Assembly: GCA_937958185.1 (NCBI GenBank)
Contig: CALFFN010000020.1
Location: 1-44,538, forward strand
Direction of reading: 5' to 3'
Length of the DNA: 44,538 bases
Source of the DNA: an uncultured Neglectibacter sp.
Lineage (GTDB): Bacteria; Bacillota; Clostridia; Oscillospirales; Acutalibacteraceae
Shown here: positions 8,545 through 16,291 of the stretch, piece by piece
How positions within the stretch are numbered: the stretch's first letter is position 1
Layout: each line of letters starts with the position of its first letter
The notes under the pieces: model-generated
Seen by the model: only the letters and a program-made list of their open reading frames with translations
What the model was told of the DNA's origin: nothing
Database searches by the model: none
Made by a program: the position numbers and the translations under genes

Positions 8545-10503
8545 CTAGCAGAGCTTCGCGCCGGCGGGGATACTGTCGTCCACCATCAGCAGATGGAGGG
8601 CTTCCTCGCCCTTTTCCTTGTGGACCGCGGAGATCAGCATGCCGCAGCTCTCCAGCCCCATCATCTTCCGGGGCGGCAGGTTCACAATGGCAATGAGCGT
8701 CTTGCCCACCAGCGTTTCCGGCTCGTACCATTTATGAATGCCGGACAATATCTGCCTGTCCACGCCGGTGCCGTCGTCCAGTGTAAAGCGCAGAAGCTTG
8801 TCGCTCTTTTTCACTGCTTCACAGGCTTTCACCTTTACCGCGCGGAAATCGGACTTGCAGAAGGTGTCAAAATCCACCTTTTCTTCTGTTTGAGGCTCTA
8901 CCTCGATGGCGGGGACAGGCTGGTTTGCCAGCCGCTTTTCCTCTGCCCTGGCGATGACCTCGTCTTCCGCCAGGCGGGCAAAGAGGATTTCCGGCTGCTC
9001 CGTCACCTTGCCGCCGCTGGGGTACAGCCCGGTCTGATCCAGCTCGTCCCACGCTCTGGGCTGGGTATTCAGCTGGCGGAAAATGTTCTCACAGGTCTGG
9101 GGCAGGAAGGGCTGCAGCAGGGACGCGCCCACGCAGATGGAATCCACCAGATTGTACAGCACGGTTTCCAGCCGGGGCAGCTTTGCTTCGTCCTTTGCCA
9201 GCGACCAGGGCATGGTCTCGTCGATGTATTTGTTGCAGCGCTTGAACAGGTTCATGATCTCCGTGATGGCGTCCGCCGCCCGCAGGTCCGCCATCTTTGC
9301 GGCAGTCCTGTCACGGCAGGAGGAAACCACGGCTTTCAAATCGTCGTCCACCGGCTCGGTCACGCCGGAATTTTTCACCACGCCGCCGAAATATTTGTTG
9401 CTCATGGAAATGGTGCGGTTGACAAGGTTCCCCAAAATGTTCGCCAGATCAGAATTGTTCCGCTCCGTCACCAGCTCCCAGGTCAGGTTGCCGTCATTCT
9501 CATAGGGCATTTCATGCAGCACGAAATACCGCACAGCGTCCACGCCGAACACGTCTACCAGATCGTCGGCATAGATGGTGTTCCCCTTGCTCTTGCTCAT
9601 CTTGTTGCCGTTCATCAGCAGCCACGGGTGACCGAACACCTGCTTCGGCAGGGGCAGGTCCAGCGCCATCAGGAAAATGGGCCAGTAGATGGTGTGGAAC
9701 CGCACGATGTCCTTGCCGATCAAATGCAGGTCGGCGGGCCACTCCTTCTGGAATCGTTCCGTGCTGCTCCCATCGCAGTGATAGCCAATGCCGGTGATGT
9801 AGTTGGTCAGTGCGTCCAGCCACACGTAAACCACGTGCTTGGGGTCAAATTCCACAGGAATGCCCCACTTGAAAGAGGAACGAGAGACGCACAGGTCCTG
9901 CAAGCCGGGCAGCAGGAAATTGTTCATCATCTCGTTTTTCCGGGAGACCGGCTGAATGAATTCCGGGTGCTCATTGATATAGTCGATGAGCCGGGGGGCG
10001 TATTTGCTCATTTTGAAGAAATAGGCTTCTTCCTTGGCGGGGTGGACCTCCCTGCCGCAGTCGGGGCATTTACCGTCCACAAGCTGGCTTTCCGTGAAGA
10101 AGGATTCGCAGTCAGTGCAGTACAAGCCTTCATAGGCGCTCTTGTAGATGTCGCCCTGGTCGTAGAGCTTTTTGAAGATTCTCTGCACCTCCCGCTCATG
10201 ATAGTCGTCGGTGGTGCGGATAAAATGGTCGTAGGACACGTTCATCAAGTCGAACTGTCCCTTGATGATACCGGCTACTCTGTCCACAAATTCCTTGGGC
10301 GTGATGCCCTCGGCTTCCGCTTTCAATTCATTTTTCTGACCGTGCTCGTCCGTGCCGGTCTGGAACCACACGTCGTAGCCCTCCAGCCGCTTGAACCGGG
10401 CGATGGCGTCCGCCAGCACGATCTCATAGACATTGCCAATATGGGGCTTGCCGGAGGTATAGGCGATGGCGGTGGTGATATAATATTTTCCTTTTTCGCT
10501 CAT
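8545..10503 (-). CDS. metG: Methionyl-tRNA synthetase
   Basis: A 652-residue class I synthetase that attaches methionine to tRNA-Met in the cytoplasm. The HIGH-type motif is HIGN (residues 21-24) and the KMSKS loop is NKMSKSKGN near 300. A zinc-type CTDCES/CPDCGRE cysteine pair is near 129-150. A C-terminal tRNA-binding OB domain starts near residue 545 (FDTFCKSDFRAVKV). AGAAGGAG lies before the ATG. The space upstream is only about 60 bp and holds no T-box leader. Length and domain order match the long, dimeric clostridial MetG. Confidence 0.97.
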   Translation of the reverse strand: MSEKGKYYITTAIAYTSGKPHIGNVYEIVLADAIARFKRLEGYDVWFQTGTDEHGQKNELKAEAEGITPKEFVDRVAGIIKGQFDLMNVSYDHFIRTTDDYHEREVQRIFKKLYDQGDIYKSAYEGLYCTDCESFFTESQLVDGKCPDCGREVHPAKEEAYFFKMSKYAPRLIDYINEHPEFIQPVSRKNEMMNNFLLPGLQDLCVSRSSFKWGIPVEFDPKHVVYVWLDALTNYITGIGYHCDGSSTERFQKEWPADLHLIGKDIVRFHTIYWPIFLMALDLPLPKQVFGHPWLLMNGNKMSKSKGNTIYADDLVDVFGVDAVRYFVLHEMPYENDGNLTWELVTERNNSDLANILGNLVNRTISMSNKYFGGVVKNSGVTEPVDDDLKAVVSSCRDRTAAKMADLRAADAITEIMNLFKRCNKYIDETMPWSLAKDEAKLPRLETVLYNLVDSICVGASLLQPFLPQTCENIFRQLNTQPRAWDELDQTGLYPSGGKVTEQPEILFARLAEDEVIARAEEKRLANQPVPAIEVEPQTEEKVDFDTFCKSDFRAVKVKACEAVKKSDKLLRFTLDDGTGVDRQILSGIHKWYEPETLVGKTLIAIVNLPPRKMMGLESCGMLISAVHKEKGEEALHLLMVDDSIPAGAKLC

Positions 10504-10561
10504 AAAGCGTTTCGCTCCTTCTGGATACTAGATACTGGAATTCCTAACTTCTAATTGCTAA

Positions 10562-10786
10562 TTAAGCAGGCGTGTACCCTGTTTCCGTTACGATTTTTTT
10601 CAGGTCATCTTCCGTGAGTCTGCCCCCGTCATAGGTCACACGGGCGCATTTCTGCTCCAAATCCACTTCGGCGTCACGCACGCCTTTGGCGTCCGTAAAC
10701 GCCTTCTGCATTCGGGAGGAGCACATGGCACAGTGCATTCCCTCAATATGAATGACAGCTTCTTTCCAGTCCTTTTTTCCAAACAT
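10562..10786 (-). CDS. Heavy-metal-associated domain protein (CopZ-like)
   Basis: A 74-residue single HMA domain with the metal-binding motif GMHCAMCSSRM (CxxC) near residues 15-25 and the ferredoxin-like pattern ending in VTETGYTP. Such proteins bind Cu(I) or another soft metal and pass it to a transporter. No copper ATPase or regulator is visible nearby, so the partner must lie elsewhere. AGGAGG followed by a T-run precedes the ATG. It follows the 34-residue membrane peptide gene on the same strand. Confidence 0.85.
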   Translation of the reverse strand: MFGKKDWKEAVIHIEGMHCAMCSSRMQKAFTDAKGVRDAEVDLEQKCARVTYDGGRLTEDDLKKIVTETGYTPA

Positions 10787-10832
10787 AAAAAAACCTCCTG
10801 TTCGGCGGCATGTGCCGCGTTTTCTTAAAATA

Positions 10833-10937
10833 TTATTTGAAAATCAGCGCGGAAAACACGCTGGCGATCATCAGCAGTGCCAGCAGAGCCGCAACCACGC
10901 GAATGACGATCGCCCTGCGCTTATGATATCCCTTCAT
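10833..10937 (-). CDS. Putative 34-residue single-span membrane peptide
   Basis: A short reading frame on the minus strand: ATG at 10937, stop TAA at 10833-10835. It encodes a basic head (MKGYHKRRA), one hydrophobic helix (VVAALLALLMIASVF) and a short tail ending ALIFK. AAGGAAG lies about nine bases before the start. The positive-inside head and clean helix support a real small membrane protein. It sits 46 bp upstream of the CopZ-like gene on the same strand. Conservation has not been tested. Confidence 0.5.
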   Translation of the reverse strand: MKGYHKRRAIVIRVVAALLALLMIASVFSALIFK

Positions 10938-10957
10938 CAGCAAAACTTCCTTTCTTA

Positions 10958-11077
10958 CTCGTGAATCTGCTTTTTACAGTACGCCGCTGAGTATGCCGAC
11001 CACGACTAAGCGGCAAAACGCACTTGTTTTCTCGTGAACCTGCTTTTTTGCAGCGCGCCACTGAATGCGCCGACCAC
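10958..11077 (+). repeat. Imperfect direct repeat pair of about 46 bp
   Basis: CTCGTGAATCTGCTTTTT...GCCGACCAC (10958-11003) recurs as CTCGTGAACCTGCTTTTTT...GCCGACCAC (11031-11077). Both contain CGCC(G/A)CTGA. The style, with CTCGTGAA plus a CTGCTTTTT and GACC ending, matches the 3.0-3.4 kb repeat block, suggesting a dispersed intergenic family. The rest of 11078-11345 holds no convincing gene. Confidence 0.7.
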
Positions 11078-11230
11078 AGCGGCGAGCCGCCGCTGGCATT
11101 CGTGTCCGTCCCTTGCTTTCCGGCAAATTTACTTTTTCGGAACACCGCCAAGCGGCGAATTACAGTTATCATAACACTTTTTTGCAGGTTTGTAAAGAAA
11201 TCCCAACGGAGAAAAACGGAAAAAGCCTTC

Positions 11231-11259
11231 ACCCTCCTGTCCCTCCCTGCATACCCTGA
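11231..11259 (+). promoter_or_regulatory. Possible mother-cell sigma factor promoter of cotJ
   Basis: AC (11231) is followed after 17 bp by CATACCCTGA (11250-11259), which resembles a sigma-K or sigma-E -10 (CATANNNTA / CATACANT). The position fits a late sporulation promoter for cotJABC. The match is partial. Confidence 0.25.
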
Positions 11260-11345
11260 TAGCAGGGACAAGACCTGCCGGGCAACCGCTTGCCTTCGGC
11301 GGGCGCCGCCCCGTATCTTATCGAAAAAGGAAAGAGGGAATCACA

Positions 11346-11549
11346 TTGTCAGAAGAAAAAACCGGCATGGCGTGCGGTCTGTACAGCGACCCCACTCCCC
11401 TGCCGCCCGACCCTGTCCCCGCTATGGCATATGTGCCCTACCAGCAGTGGAGCAACCAGCTTCACAGCGCGGAACGGGCATTGGAGGCGGGGACCCTGTT
11501 CCCCGTACTGGATAAACCCTTCCTCGGCGGAAGGAGGGAGCCCAGATGA
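11346..11549 (+). CDS. cotJA: Spore coat-associated protein CotJA
   Basis: A 67-residue protein with the CotJA pattern AYVPYQQWSN...ALEAGTLFPVLDKPF. CotJ proteins form part of the inner spore coat, so this marks an endospore former. The start is TTG at 11346, supported by AGAGGGA about eight bases upstream and by the absence of a nearby in-frame ATG. Its stop overlaps the cotJB start by 4 bp, so cotJA, cotJB and cotJC are translationally coupled. Confidence 0.88.
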   Translation: MSEEKTGMACGLYSDPTPLPPDPVPAMAYVPYQQWSNQLHSAERALEAGTLFPVLDKPFLGGRREPR

Positions 11550-11797
11550 GCGAAAAGGAAGCCCTGCGCCGGAGGATCTACGCAGTGGAATTTGCCTCTT
11601 GGGAGCTCCACCTGTTTTTAGACACCCACCCCAATAACAGCGAAGCGTCCAAAAAGCTGGACGAATGCCGGGAGCGGGCAAGAATGCTCCGCAAGGAGTA
11701 TGAGGAGAAATTCGGCCCCATCGGCGAAACCCCTCAAAATACCAGCCGCTGGGCATGGATCAGCGACCCATGGCCCTGGGAAAAGGAGGCAAATTAA
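11546..11797 (+). CDS. cotJB: Spore coat protein CotJB
   Basis: An 83-residue protein matching CotJB: an N-terminal helix with IYAVEFASWELHLFLDTHP and the C-terminal WISDPWPWE motif. AAGGAGGGAG precedes the ATG. It overlaps cotJA by 4 bp, and cotJC starts immediately after its stop. In the family it is needed with CotJA and CotJC for assembly of the inner coat layer. Confidence 0.9.
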   Translation: MSEKEALRRRIYAVEFASWELHLFLDTHPNNSEASKKLDECRERARMLRKEYEEKFGPIGETPQNTSRWAWISDPWPWEKEAN

Positions 11798-12397
11798 ATG
11801 TTTGTATACGAAAAACGTCTTCAGCACCCTGTCAACATCAAAACCCCCAACCCCAAGCTGGCAAAAATCATCATCACGCAATATGGCGGTCCGCATGGGG
11901 AGATCGGCGCCTCGCTTCGGTATCTGAGCCAGAGATACGCCATGCCGTACCCGGAGCTGCGAGCAATTTTAACGGACATCGGCACGGAGGAATTGAGCCA
12001 TCTGGAAATGGTAGGCACCATCGTGTACCAGCTCACCAGGAACCTGACCCCGGAGCAGATCGAGGAAGCGGGCTTCCAGGATTACTTTGTGGACCACACC
12101 ACCGGCGTGTACCCCATTGCCGCGTCCGGCGTGCCCTTTTCCGCCTCCACCTTTGCCGTCACCGGCGATACCATTGCCGACCTGCACGAGGACCTGAGCG
12201 CGGAGCAGAAAGCCAGAATGAGCTATGACAACATTCTCCGCTTTGCGGACGACCCCGACGTGCGGGAGCCCATTAAGTTCTTGCGCGCCAGAGAGATCGT
12301 ACACTTCCAGCGCTTTGGAGAGGGTCTGCGTATCCTCACCGACAAGCTGGATTCCAAGAATTTTTACGCCTTTAACCCGTCCTTCGACAAGCAGTGA
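11798..12397 (+). CDS. cotJC: CotJC, manganese-catalase-like spore coat protein
   Basis: A 199-residue member of the manganese catalase family in its spore-coat branch. It shows the ferritin-like pattern TDIGTEELSHLEMVGT (Glu and His metal ligands) and a second helix with EPIKFLRAREIVHFQRF. It is the last gene of cotJABC, and AAGGAGG is eight bases before its ATG. The protein may remove hydrogen peroxide in the coat; enzymatic activity is inferred from conserved ligands. Confidence 0.93.
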   Translation: MFVYEKRLQHPVNIKTPNPKLAKIIITQYGGPHGEIGASLRYLSQRYAMPYPELRAILTDIGTEELSHLEMVGTIVYQLTRNLTPEQIEEAGFQDYFVDHTTGVYPIAASGVPFSASTFAVTGDTIADLHEDLSAEQKARMSYDNILRFADDPDVREPIKFLRAREIVHFQRFGEGLRILTDKLDSKNFYAFNPSFDKQ

Positions 12398-12436
12398 CCT
12401 GACCCAAACCGGCTGCAAAACCCACCATAATACGCG

Positions 12437-12476
12437 CAAAAGACCCCCGGCAGGGAGAGAACCCTGCCGGGGGTCT
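12437..12476 (-). terminator. Strong hairpin between cotJC and tam
   Basis: AGACCCCCGGCAGGG (12441-12455) pairs perfectly with CCCTGCCGGGGGTCT (12462-12476). On the minus strand it is followed by TTTTG, so it terminates the methyltransferase transcript. On the plus strand there is no T-run, but it may still protect or end the cotJ message. Confidence 0.75.
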
Positions 12477-12526
12477 GCTGTCCATAAATTTAGAGAAATG
12501 CGATCTGCGGCTCCGCGAGCCGCTTT

Positions 12527-13285
12527 TCACTTCTCAGCCAGAAAGAAAAATCTGCGGAAATGCAGCACGACGCTGCCGTTTTTGCGGACGGGATAAATTT
12601 CCTCCGCCCGGCGCACCAGCTCGTCCTCAAATTCTTTCCCGGCGGTCTCTCCCAGAAAACCCAGATAGGGGCGCAGCCGCGTACCCTTGACCCATTCCAC
12701 CAGTGCCCGATGGTCGGCAAGGGGGTGGCAGTATTTTGTCTCCCACAGGGTAAAAGACGTGACGCATTCTGACAGAATATCAAAATATTCTGCGGGCGTC
12801 AGGGTCTCGTTGGGCTGCAATTTCACATTCTGCAAGCCCCACCGGGGCTCCGCGGCAACTTCGTCAATCAAGCGGAACAGCGGTTCTTCCCCGTTCATAG
12901 GAATCTGTACCGCCAGTACGCCGTTTGGCGCCAGCTTGTCCATCAGCGCCGGAATCAGCGTTTCATGGTGGGGGATCCACTGCAAGCAGGCGTTGGAAAA
13001 CAACAGGTCGTACCTGCCGTCCAGCGACAGCGCGTCGCACAGGCAAAATTCCAGCTCCGGGTGCTCCCGCCGGGCTTTTTCTATCATGTTGGGCGAATTG
13101 TCGATCCCGACGATCCGGGCGCCGGGAAAAAGCTTTTTCAGCACCACTGTGCTGTTCCCCGGTCCGCAGCCGATATCTGCAATAGTCCTTAGGTCTCTTT
13201 CCCTCACCCGCATCGCCAGGTCTACCGCAGGCTGCGTCCGCTGCTCCTGAAATTTCAAATACTGCTTTGCGCTCCAGTCTGACAT
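12527..13285 (-). CDS. tam: Trans-aconitate 2-methyltransferase-like SAM enzyme
   Basis: A 252-residue class I SAM methyltransferase. Motif I is DIGCGPGNST near residues 38-47 and GIDNSPNMI is the acidic loop. The Tam hallmark FSNACLQWIPHH lies near residue 100. Tam enzymes methylate trans-aconitate, a spontaneous aconitase by-product. The ATG at 13285 is preceded by GGAGGTG; the reading frame extends further upstream but without a ribosome site and into the acetyltransferase gene. The upstream GNAT gene ends 23 bp away, so the two may be co-transcribed. Confidence 0.87.
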   Translation of the reverse strand: MSDWSAKQYLKFQEQRTQPAVDLAMRVRERDLRTIADIGCGPGNSTVVLKKLFPGARIVGIDNSPNMIEKARREHPELEFCLCDALSLDGRYDLLFSNACLQWIPHHETLIPALMDKLAPNGVLAVQIPMNGEEPLFRLIDEVAAEPRWGLQNVKLQPNETLTPAEYFDILSECVTSFTLWETKYCHPLADHRALVEWVKGTRLRPYLGFLGETAGKEFEDELVRRAEEIYPVRKNGSVVLHFRRFFFLAEK

Positions 13286-13308
13286 CAGGCACCTCCGAAA
13301 TTTTGACT

Positions 13309-13767
13309 TTATCCCAGCTTGACCCGGTAAATCCTCTGCCGTTCCATGCCCTCGCGCCATGCAAAGTATTCCTTCGGCACTTCAGCGATCTCTACCAGCT
13401 CCGCGCCAAGGCGCTCTATGGTGCGATAAGAAGCGGCGTTGTGCTCACTGCAGGTCAAAAGCAGTTCTTTCATGCCGTGATACCGCGCCGCCGGAAAAAC
13501 AAGCCTGCACGCCCTGCCGGCATACCCGTTTCCGCGATATTCGGGGAAAATTTCATAACCCATATTACCGTTATAGTAAGAGTGGAAATTTCTGCCGATC
13601 CGCAGGCTGATCCTGCCCACGCAGTCGTTTTTTACTAAGATATCCCAGTAATAAAACGGCAGCATCACCCTGTCTCCGCCATACTTCTGCGTCACGGAGA
13701 GGGTCATATCTCCCTCCGTGATATGGTCAAATTCCTCTGAAAATGCAAACCCTGTTTCGATCTCCAT
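13309..13767 (-). CDS. GNAT family N-acetyltransferase
   Basis: About 152 residues with the GNAT core: the GYEIFPEYRGNGYAGRAC acetyl-CoA-binding segment (Q/RxxGxG/A type) and a downstream NAASYRTIERLGAELV helix-strand. This resembles RimJ/RimL-like acetyltransferases. The ATG at 13767 is preceded by GGGAG six bases away; a TTG 15 bases upstream is less likely. The substrate cannot be told from sequence. It lies 27 bp downstream of the unknown 272-residue gene and just upstream of tam. Confidence 0.82.
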   Translation of the reverse strand: MEIETGFAFSEEFDHITEGDMTLSVTQKYGGDRVMLPFYYWDILVKNDCVGRISLRIGRNFHSYYNGNMGYEIFPEYRGNGYAGRACRLVFPAARYHGMKELLLTCSEHNAASYRTIERLGAELVEIAEVPKEYFAWREGMERQRIYRVKLG

Positions 13768-13794
13768 ACCGTTCTCCCACAAGCTGGCTGCGTG

Positions 13795-14613
13795 TCAAAT
13801 ATCGCAGTAGCACCTTTCGTCCGACGGGTCCACATAAATCGTATGCTTTGCAATATCCGCGTACTCCGGCAAAGTGCCGAGGGCGTTTCGCAGAATGTGC
13901 TTGTACATCAGGTTGTAGGTGTCGCCCTCAGAAATTTTTCCGTTCGACAGCTTCCCCGTGATCCAGCCGCGCCGCAGCAGGTTCAGGAGCCATTCCTTTT
14001 TCCGGGAGATCAGCTCCCGGGTCTTTTCGTTATTGACGTCGGTAAACGCCATCAGCAGATAGGAGAGCGGGAGCCCGTTCTGGACGGCGGCTTGCCCATT
14101 CCCGATGGAAAGGAATTGTTCCCCCAATGCTGTCACCAGGTCGTCGATCCATTCCCTGTCCTCCGAAAAGGCAGCCGCAAGGAAACGCAGGACGCTGATC
14201 CCCGCCGCCATGCACTCTCCCTGGGCGCAGGCGCTTCCAAAGCAGGTCTTCTGCAATCTATCGTAAGTATGCTTTCCCATATCCAGCACGATCTGGTTTT
14301 CCGGCGCAAATTTGTGCAGCAGCCGCAGAATTTCCAGCTCATAGTGGTTCGCATACAGCAAATTGGTTTTGGGCAAATAGCCCTGCACCAGCCGCAGCTT
14401 CTTACCGCCGTTATGCGGCGGCAGAAAATACAAGGGATACTGGACGTCTGTTCCCGGGTCTGTCCGCATCCGCTTTTTGTACACCGTGACCTCTTCCTGC
14501 CGTGCTGCACTGTCCAGAAAAGCGGATACTGAGCTTTCCCTTTCCGAATCGGAAATTTTCTCCGAAAAAGCTTCCTTTCGGTTCAGCTCTGCAAGCAGCT
14601 TATACGCTTCCAT
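13795..14613 (-). CDS. Uncharacterised 272-residue protein
   Basis: I do not recognise a family. The protein is mainly helical and soluble, with no signal peptide or membrane segment. Notable parts are a Cys-rich stretch KTCFGSACAQGEC near residues 120-135, PLYFLPPHNGGKK, and a C-terminal YVDPSDERCYCDI with two more Cys. The start ATG at 14613, with GGGAG upstream, overlaps the dcd stop by 14 bp, so it is coupled to dcd. Five Cys in short spacing could bind a metal; this is speculation. Confidence 0.7.
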   Translation of the reverse strand: MEAYKLLAELNRKEAFSEKISDSERESSVSAFLDSAARQEEVTVYKKRMRTDPGTDVQYPLYFLPPHNGGKKLRLVQGYLPKTNLLYANHYELEILRLLHKFAPENQIVLDMGKHTYDRLQKTCFGSACAQGECMAAGISVLRFLAAAFSEDREWIDDLVTALGEQFLSIGNGQAAVQNGLPLSYLLMAFTDVNNEKTRELISRKKEWLLNLLRRGWITGKLSNGKISEGDTYNLMYKHILRNALGTLPEYADIAKHTIYVDPSDERCYCDI

Positions 14614-15166
14614 TTTCGCTGCTCCCCGGCTTGCCGTTTTCCCCGTCCAGATACACCCGGGACCCGGTGGCGCCGGTCTGTCCCTGATACTTTCCGTCAT
14701 AGGGGCGGGCGGCGGAAGCGTCCATTTGAGCAAAGACCAGCTGCCCCACCCGCCTGCCTGCCTTCAGCTCGATGGCGCAGCGGTTGGCGTTATACAGCTC
14801 CAGCGTGATCTCCCCGTGAAAGCCCGGGTCCACCCACCCGGCGTTCTGAATGAAAAGCCCCATTCTCCCCAGGGAGCTGCGCCCCTCCACAAAGGCGGTC
14901 AGGTCATCCGGCAGCTCAAAATATTCCATCGTTGTGGCAAGCACGAACTGCCCGGGCAGCAGAAGATAGGTGTCCGTCTGCATGGTCCTGTAGCTGATTC
15001 TTTCTTCCAGCCCGATCCTGCCGGAGGGCGCGTCCTCCACCACGCTGAACGTGTTTCCCAGCCGGATATCCACGCTGGCAGGCTGTATCTGTTCCGCCGT
15101 CAGCGGCGCGATCTTCAGCGTACCGTCCTCCAGCTTTTTCAAAATGGTCCTGTCGGATAAGATCAT
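14600..15166 (-). CDS. dcd: dCTP deaminase
   Basis: A 188-residue trimeric dUTPase-fold enzyme that converts dCTP to dUTP (or dUMP in bifunctional types) for dTTP synthesis. Signatures are QPASVDIRLGN, the active-site stretch VEGRSSLGRMGL, GWVDPGFHGEITLELYN, and a C-terminal KYQGQTGATGSR lid. AAAGGAG precedes the ATG. The 14-bp overlap with the following unknown gene indicates an operon. A TTGACA at 15232-15227 may be its -35. Confidence 0.93.
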   Translation of the reverse strand: MILSDRTILKKLEDGTLKIAPLTAEQIQPASVDIRLGNTFSVVEDAPSGRIGLEERISYRTMQTDTYLLLPGQFVLATTMEYFELPDDLTAFVEGRSSLGRMGLFIQNAGWVDPGFHGEITLELYNANRCAIELKAGRRVGQLVFAQMDASAARPYDGKYQGQTGATGSRVYLDGENGKPGSSENGSV

Positions 15167-15630
15167 ATCGGGCTCCTTTCGCGGAAATCCCTGCAGGGCA
15201 GTATCCCCATAAATTTCCGAATGCCTTTGTCAATATTCCACCCGCTGTTTCGGGCAGCCTATTCTTTCAAAATAGTACCATAAGAAGCAGGGGGTTTCAA
15301 GGTCATAATTAGCTTTGCCCGTGTCAGACGCTGTCCAAAAAATACCAATTTCCTTACTTTCTCTTGACAATCTGAACCGTTTGTGCTGTACTAGAATCGT
15401 AGAAAAACTTGGCATTCGACAGAAAAGTGTGCTTTCAGGCTTTTGCGGGATATCACGTAAAAATATTTCGGTGCAGCGGCAGTCTTTTCCGAAAAGAGCA
15501 TTGGCTTTTTCCGTAATAACTGCTTGGAAAAGCAGGCAAAATGCTGAAGAAAGGTGAAAGCTTGAAAGAGGAATAGGGTACTTGGCGTTATAATTATTCT
15601 GCAAATAGCATTAAGGGGTGAGTATTATTT
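15167..15630. other. Intergenic region without a visible gene
   Basis: No reading frame here has family features or good start context. For dcd, TTGACA (minus, 15232-15227) with TATGGG 16 bp on is a moderate promoter. For the GIY-YIG gene, TATAAT at 15589-15594 is a -10 candidate without a good -35. TTGACA on the plus strand at 15364 has only a weak -10. Composition becomes AT-rich towards the right. Confidence 0.6.
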
Positions 15631-16035
15631 ATGAAAATTAAAATTGACTTCTTTTCAGATAATTTTACAGAAGCAATCGGAGCAGGGATTTATAAAATAA
15701 GCGTTGTGAAGGCAAATGGCGATGTAGCACCCCTATACATTGGCGAGTCCGTTTTTGTATTAGTTCGTTGTGCAACTCATCTATTTGAATTGAAGAAGAA
15801 CCCAAACTATTTGGGTTTTACCAAAGAAAGCATTGAAAACCCTAAGACAACATTGAAATTTGAACTGCTTTGTCAAATAGCTGATAAACAAGAACGAAAA
15901 CATTGCGAGAAAGAATTGATAAATGAAACACTAAAAACACAACAACTCATCTGTCAAAACGGTATAAGTGACCGAATGAAAGGCATTGATGAAAAAATTG
16001 AAGCGCTTGAGAGTTTTCTAAGGCACAACAAATAA
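15631..16035 (+). CDS. GIY-YIG nuclease-domain protein
   Basis: A 134-residue, AT-rich gene. GAGIYKISV and PLYIGES form the paired GIY and YIG strands, followed by an Arg/His helix (VRCATHLFEL) that fits the catalytic helix of the fold. The C-terminal half is charged and helical, ending near KIEALESFLRHNK. AAGGGGTGA precedes the ATG. It stands alone, with composition unlike its GC-rich neighbours, and its 3' flank is homologous to the right end of mobile element 1. Acquired origin is therefore likely. Its role (nuclease, repair or mobile-element function) is open. Confidence 0.65.
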   Translation: MKIKIDFFSDNFTEAIGAGIYKISVVKANGDVAPLYIGESVFVLVRCATHLFELKKNPNYLGFTKESIENPKTTLKFELLCQIADKQERKHCEKELINETLKTQQLICQNGISDRMKGIDEKIEALESFLRHNK

Positions 16036-16041
16036 ACATAC

Positions 16042-16137
16042 AAAAAGCATTACCGACTGCAAAAGTCAGTAATGCCTTTTTACTGTATTCAGATAACTTC
16101 ACCTGTAAATTGCAGGAAATGCACAACAAATGCGCTT
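16042..16137 (+). repeat. Terminator plus flank, homologous to 32789-32883
   Basis: The hairpin GCATTAC.GAC / GTC.GTAATGC with flanking A and T runs (16042-16081) ends the GIY-YIG transcript. The hairpin and the next 55 bp (GATAA..., GCAGGAAATGCACAACAAATGCG) match the region right of element 1's XRE regulator (GGATAA..., GCAGGGAACGCACAACAAATGCG). The shared stretch is about 95 bp. Confidence 0.8.
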
Positions 16138-16251
16138 TCCATCTGCACTCCGCCGCCCGCTAACAGCAAATTTCAAAAGGCACGCTTTTCTGCCGCACAT
16201 AGGGAGCACGCCCGCTCTGCTTTTTTCATAATCCCCCTTCTCTGTCCGGCA

Positions 16252-16287
16252 AAAGCGGCGGAAACTTTTCACAGTGACCGCCGCTTT
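16252..16287 (-). terminator. Intrinsic terminator of the MATE-kinase gene
   Basis: AAAGCGGCGG (16252-16261) pairs with CCGCCGCTTT (16278-16287). On the minus strand it is followed by TTTTGCC, just past the stop codon at 16292. Confidence 0.8.
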
Positions 16288-16291
16288 CCAA

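Noticed and set aside
8593..10554. 653-codon plus-strand frame opposite metG
   Set aside because: metG has full synthetase motifs; the opposite product is a His/Gln/Val-rich shadow with no domain.
10504..10561. T-box leader expected before metG
   Set aside because: Only about 60 bp with CTAG/CTAA-type mini-repeats; no T-box sequence, specifier loop or terminator is present.
15230..15604. 124-codon minus-strand frame upstream of dcd
   Set aside because: No ribosome site or family features, and it overlaps the probable dcd promoter.
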